Shown here piece after piece: positions 39,498 to 41,686 of a stretch of DNA of 41,686 bases. The notes beneath the pieces were generated by a model. It was not told where the DNA came from. It saw only the letters and a program-made list of their open reading frames with translations, and made no database searches. Position 1 is the first letter of the stretch. Each line of letters starts with the position of its first letter. Source of the DNA: CANLBN01 sp050633825 (GTDB lineage Bacteria; Pseudomonadota; Gammaproteobacteria; Pseudomonadales; Cellvibrionaceae); NCBI GenBank assembly GCA_050633825.1, contig JBOEHG010000012.1:1-41686 (forward strand), read 5' to 3'. The translations under genes were made by a program, and so were the position numbers.

Positions 39498-40482
39498 ACG
39501 ACAATCAGAAGCAACGGCAAAAAAGGCCAGAGGAGCTAAAACCAGTGAGGTATCACTGATTCAGGTGATCTCAGCATGGTGGGCTCATCATCGGAGCTCA
39601 TGTTCAGATAGTTTATTGAGGCTTTTACAGACGCCTTTGCAAAGCTTGCTCACCTGGATGGTCATTGCTATCGCGGTTGCTTTACCTGCAGGTTTATATT
39701 TGGGTTTACAGAATGTCCAACAGTTAGGGCAGGGCTGGCAAGATAGCGCTCAAATGTCGGTTTTTCTCGACCGTCGTGCCCGGCCCAATGCGGTTGATCG
39801 AATCAAAGAATCGTTAAGTAAGGATGAGGATATTACGTCTATAGACAGTATTGCCCCAAGTAAAGCATTGGCTGAATTTCAGCGTTATTCGGGTTTAGGT
39901 GATGTGCTAACGGACCTTGATGAAAATCCTCTGCCTACAGTACTGATTATTCAGCCGGCAGCTTCTGTTGATCACCCTGATAAGCTCAATGCCTTAAAGT
40001 CACGTATCGCTGCTAACCCATTAGTCGATAATGTGCAGTTGGATTTAGGCTGGCTGCGACGCTTGCATGAACTGTTGGCTTTGGGTGAACGCATCGTGCT
40101 TGCATTAGCTAGCCTACTAGCCTTGGGTGTTTTGTTAATTATCGGTAATACCTTGCGATTAGCCATTGAAAATCGCCGCGATGAAATCGTCGTGACTAAA
40201 ATGGTCGGTGGCACCAATGGTTTTGTACGCAGGCCCTTTCTTTATACTGGTTTTTGGTACGGTATTGGTGGTGGCTTTGTAGCGACAATTCTGTTGTTTA
40301 TTATGGGCTTATGGCTATCCAACCCCGTTGATAATCTTGTCAGTTTGTATGATAGCGAATACTCACTTCAAAGCTTGGGTTTTAGTACGGTGCTGGCTCT
40401 TTTGTTGGGTTGTGGCATTTTGGGGTGGCTAGGGGCGTGGCTGGCGGTATCCCGACACCTTAAAGGGATTGAGCCTAAGTAG
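39490..40482 (+). CDS. ftsX: Cell-division permease FtsX
   Basis: A 330-aa inner-membrane protein with four transmembrane helices: one at about residues 56-78 and three in the C-terminal half (about 203-225, 258-280 and 300-322). The periplasmic loop lies between the first and second. The start was set at the ATG at 39490 because GGAG is 8 nt upstream and it overlaps the ftsE stop as ATGAGTAA. Longer frames from 39463 would overlap more without a ribosome binding site. NTLRLAIENRRDEIVVTKMVGGTNGFVRRPFLYTG is the canonical FtsX signature. Confidence 0.94.
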   Translation: MSKRQSEATAKKARGAKTSEVSLIQVISAWWAHHRSSCSDSLLRLLQTPLQSLLTWMVIAIAVALPAGLYLGLQNVQQLGQGWQDSAQMSVFLDRRARPNAVDRIKESLSKDEDITSIDSIAPSKALAEFQRYSGLGDVLTDLDENPLPTVLIIQPAASVDHPDKLNALKSRIAANPLVDNVQLDLGWLRRLHELLALGERIVLALASLLALGVLLIIGNTLRLAIENRRDEIVVTKMVGGTNGFVRRPFLYTGFWYGIGGGFVATILLFIMGLWLSNPVDNLVSLYDSEYSLQSLGFSTVLALLLGCGILGWLGAWLAVSRHLKGIEPK

Positions 40483-40613
40483 GTGATATTTTAATTGTTA
40501 TTTCACAAAAACTTTACAATTTCCCCTGTACAATAAATGCCCGCTACAAATACTTAAGTTCAGTGGTGTTCAAATAACAAATAAGATCACAATCAAGGAT
40601 AAAGGAGTTCAAT

Positions 40614-41552
40614 ATGACCATTAAATCTTATATTTTTAGTTTTTTCCTCTCTTTAGTACTTATTGGCTGCGGTGGTGGAGGGGGTAGCAGCAACCCGTCT
40701 ACTCCCAAGCCTGATGTGTATTCAGGTGCTACGGGCCGTGCAACTGTGGAAGCGGCAAATTCACAAGCACTTTCAAAGGGTGCGGTCGAAGCTACTTACA
40801 ATTTGACGAACTATGGCCAATCAACAGTCGACCCGCAGGATTTCCTTAGGCAGGCATCTGTGGATCGATCTATATCTTCAATTTCATTGGTGGATATGGG
40901 TCAGCAAGTACTAATTTCAGAACTAAAAGCTGATCTGTCAAGTCAGCAAAATACAGCTAATAGAATTGATGAGACTGGGTCTTGTTCATTTGGCGGTAAA
41001 GTCAGGGTTATCTTTCCGGATATTAGCGAAAATGCGACCACTGTTCCTCAGAAAGGTCGTGGCACGTTAATCTTCACTGGTTGTGAAGAGTTAGAAGGAA
41101 CAATTGATGGCATTATGGCGTTTTCGTGGAATGGTTTTAATGAAAATACCATTGAGTTCGATAACTTCACCGCAACCTTTAACCTGCTTTTAACCGAAAC
41201 AGGCGGTTCTTCTGCTACTGTTCGTGGAAAGATGTCTTGTACAAACTTTGGTCTGGATTGCACCGTTTCTGAAGATTTTGTCGGTGCTAATTCAGTAGAG
41301 TACCGAGTTGAAAATATTATTACCTCAATTAGTATAGGTGGCTATAGTCTGGAAGCTCGTGTTTACCATGAAGGTTTCGGTTACGTCGATATTGAGGCAA
41401 CAGACATTATCTTCTGTGACGATGGTAATATTCAGTCAGGCGCTATCCGTGTCATTGATTCCAGTAATATAGAGGTACTTGTGGTGACATTCTCTAACTG
41501 CGACGAATTTACAGTGACCTTTGATGGTGTTGCTACCGTATATGACCAATAG
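40614..41552 (+). CDS. Putative outer-membrane lipoprotein of unknown function
   Basis: A 312-aa protein with a lipoprotein signal: MTIKSYIFSFFLSLVLIGC, lipobox LIGC with Cys19, followed by a glycine-serine run (GGGGGSSNPSTPKP). The mature part (about 45-312) is rich in beta-strand-like sequence with several cysteines (SCSFGG, GCEELEGT, SCTNFGLDCTV, FCDDG, NCDEF), which could form disulfides. I recognise no domain. AAAGGAG lies before the ATG. It takes the place, directly after ftsX, where rpoH lies in most relatives; it has its own terminator, so it appears to be a single-gene insertion. Confidence 0.82.
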   Translation: MTIKSYIFSFFLSLVLIGCGGGGGSSNPSTPKPDVYSGATGRATVEAANSQALSKGAVEATYNLTNYGQSTVDPQDFLRQASVDRSISSISLVDMGQQVLISELKADLSSQQNTANRIDETGSCSFGGKVRVIFPDISENATTVPQKGRGTLIFTGCEELEGTIDGIMAFSWNGFNENTIEFDNFTATFNLLLTETGGSSATVRGKMSCTNFGLDCTVSEDFVGANSVEYRVENIITSISIGGYSLEARVYHEGFGYVDIEATDIIFCDDGNIQSGAIRVIDSSNIEVLVVTFSNCDEFTVTFDGVATVYDQ

Positions 41553-41573
41553 TAGGCATCAAGTAGGGTAAAT

Positions 41574-41608
41574 AAAAAGCCTCAAAGTACTTGCTTTGGG
41601 GCTTTTTT
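41574..41608 (+). terminator. Rho-independent terminator of the lipoprotein gene
   Basis: AAGCCTCAAAG pairs with CTTTGGGGCTT (one G-T pair) across TACTTG, followed by a T-run of six. It begins about 22 bp past the stop codon. Confidence 0.9.
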
Positions 41609-41686
41609 GTCGGAATTTTCTACATTTAAGCCTTTGTTTTTATTGAATATTTAGTTTGAACTTTGGCTCTTCTCCGCTTTCGTGAG

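Noticed and set aside
1..41686. Search by eye for CRISPR arrays, transposases, integrase/att sites, toxin-antitoxin pairs, rRNA and tRNA genes
   Set aside because: Nothing supported was found. XerC here is the chromosomal housekeeping recombinase in its usual operon, not an integrase of a mobile element.

Overview
The window is a compact, gene-dense stretch of chromosome from a marine-type gammaproteobacterium of moderate-to-low GC. Gene content and order are closest to the Pseudomonas/Cellvibrio side of the class: comM-ubiK-glnK-amtB-sutA, xerC-DUF484-dapF-lysA-lptM opposite cyaY-cyaA, rpmG-rpmB-radC-coaBC-algC-argB, pyrE/crc, rph/yicC-gmk-rpoZ-spoT, and coaD-rsmD-ftsY-ftsE-ftsX. The genus cannot be fixed from the sequence alone. 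I see no mobile element, CRISPR array, rRNA or tRNA gene.

Layout: (1) 1-2566, the 5' part of a Rep helicase gene and a divergent receiver-GGDEF-EAL protein. (2) 2607-8958, a nitrogen block: comM, a TorF-type porin, ubiK, glnK, amtB, a second PII gene and a short sutA. The glnK and porin genes each have a recognisable sigma-54 promoter; the glnK one also has two NtrC-type boxes and a perfect CRP-type palindrome over the predicted start of transcription. (3) 9109-13074, a leftward operon for lysine/DAP synthesis and chromosome-dimer resolution. (4) 13252-16775, a small membrane protein, frataxin (cyaY) and class I adenylate cyclase (cyaA). (5) 16931-20810, an outer-membrane beta-barrel protein, mutM, and a DoxX-GST pair opposite a LysR regulator. 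(6) 20923-27148, ribosomal proteins L33/L28, radC, coaBC, a membrane-anchored algC and argB. (7) 27391-33295, slmA, pyrE, crc, rph, yicC, gmk and rpoZ. (8) 33379-40482, spoT, coaD, a DUF1223 protein, rsmD and ftsYEX. (9) 40614-41552, a putative lipoprotein where relatives usually carry rpoH.

The most interesting theme is physiological control. The window encodes PII proteins and AmtB, a cAMP synthase, Crc, SpoT with RNA polymerase omega, a SutA homologue and a cyclic-di-GMP-type protein. The promoter architecture suggests that carbon status (cAMP-CRP) may repress the nitrogen-limitation promoter of glnK-amtB. Otherwise the region is ordinary housekeeping chromosome, and I did not find a convincing undescribed defence or mobile system.
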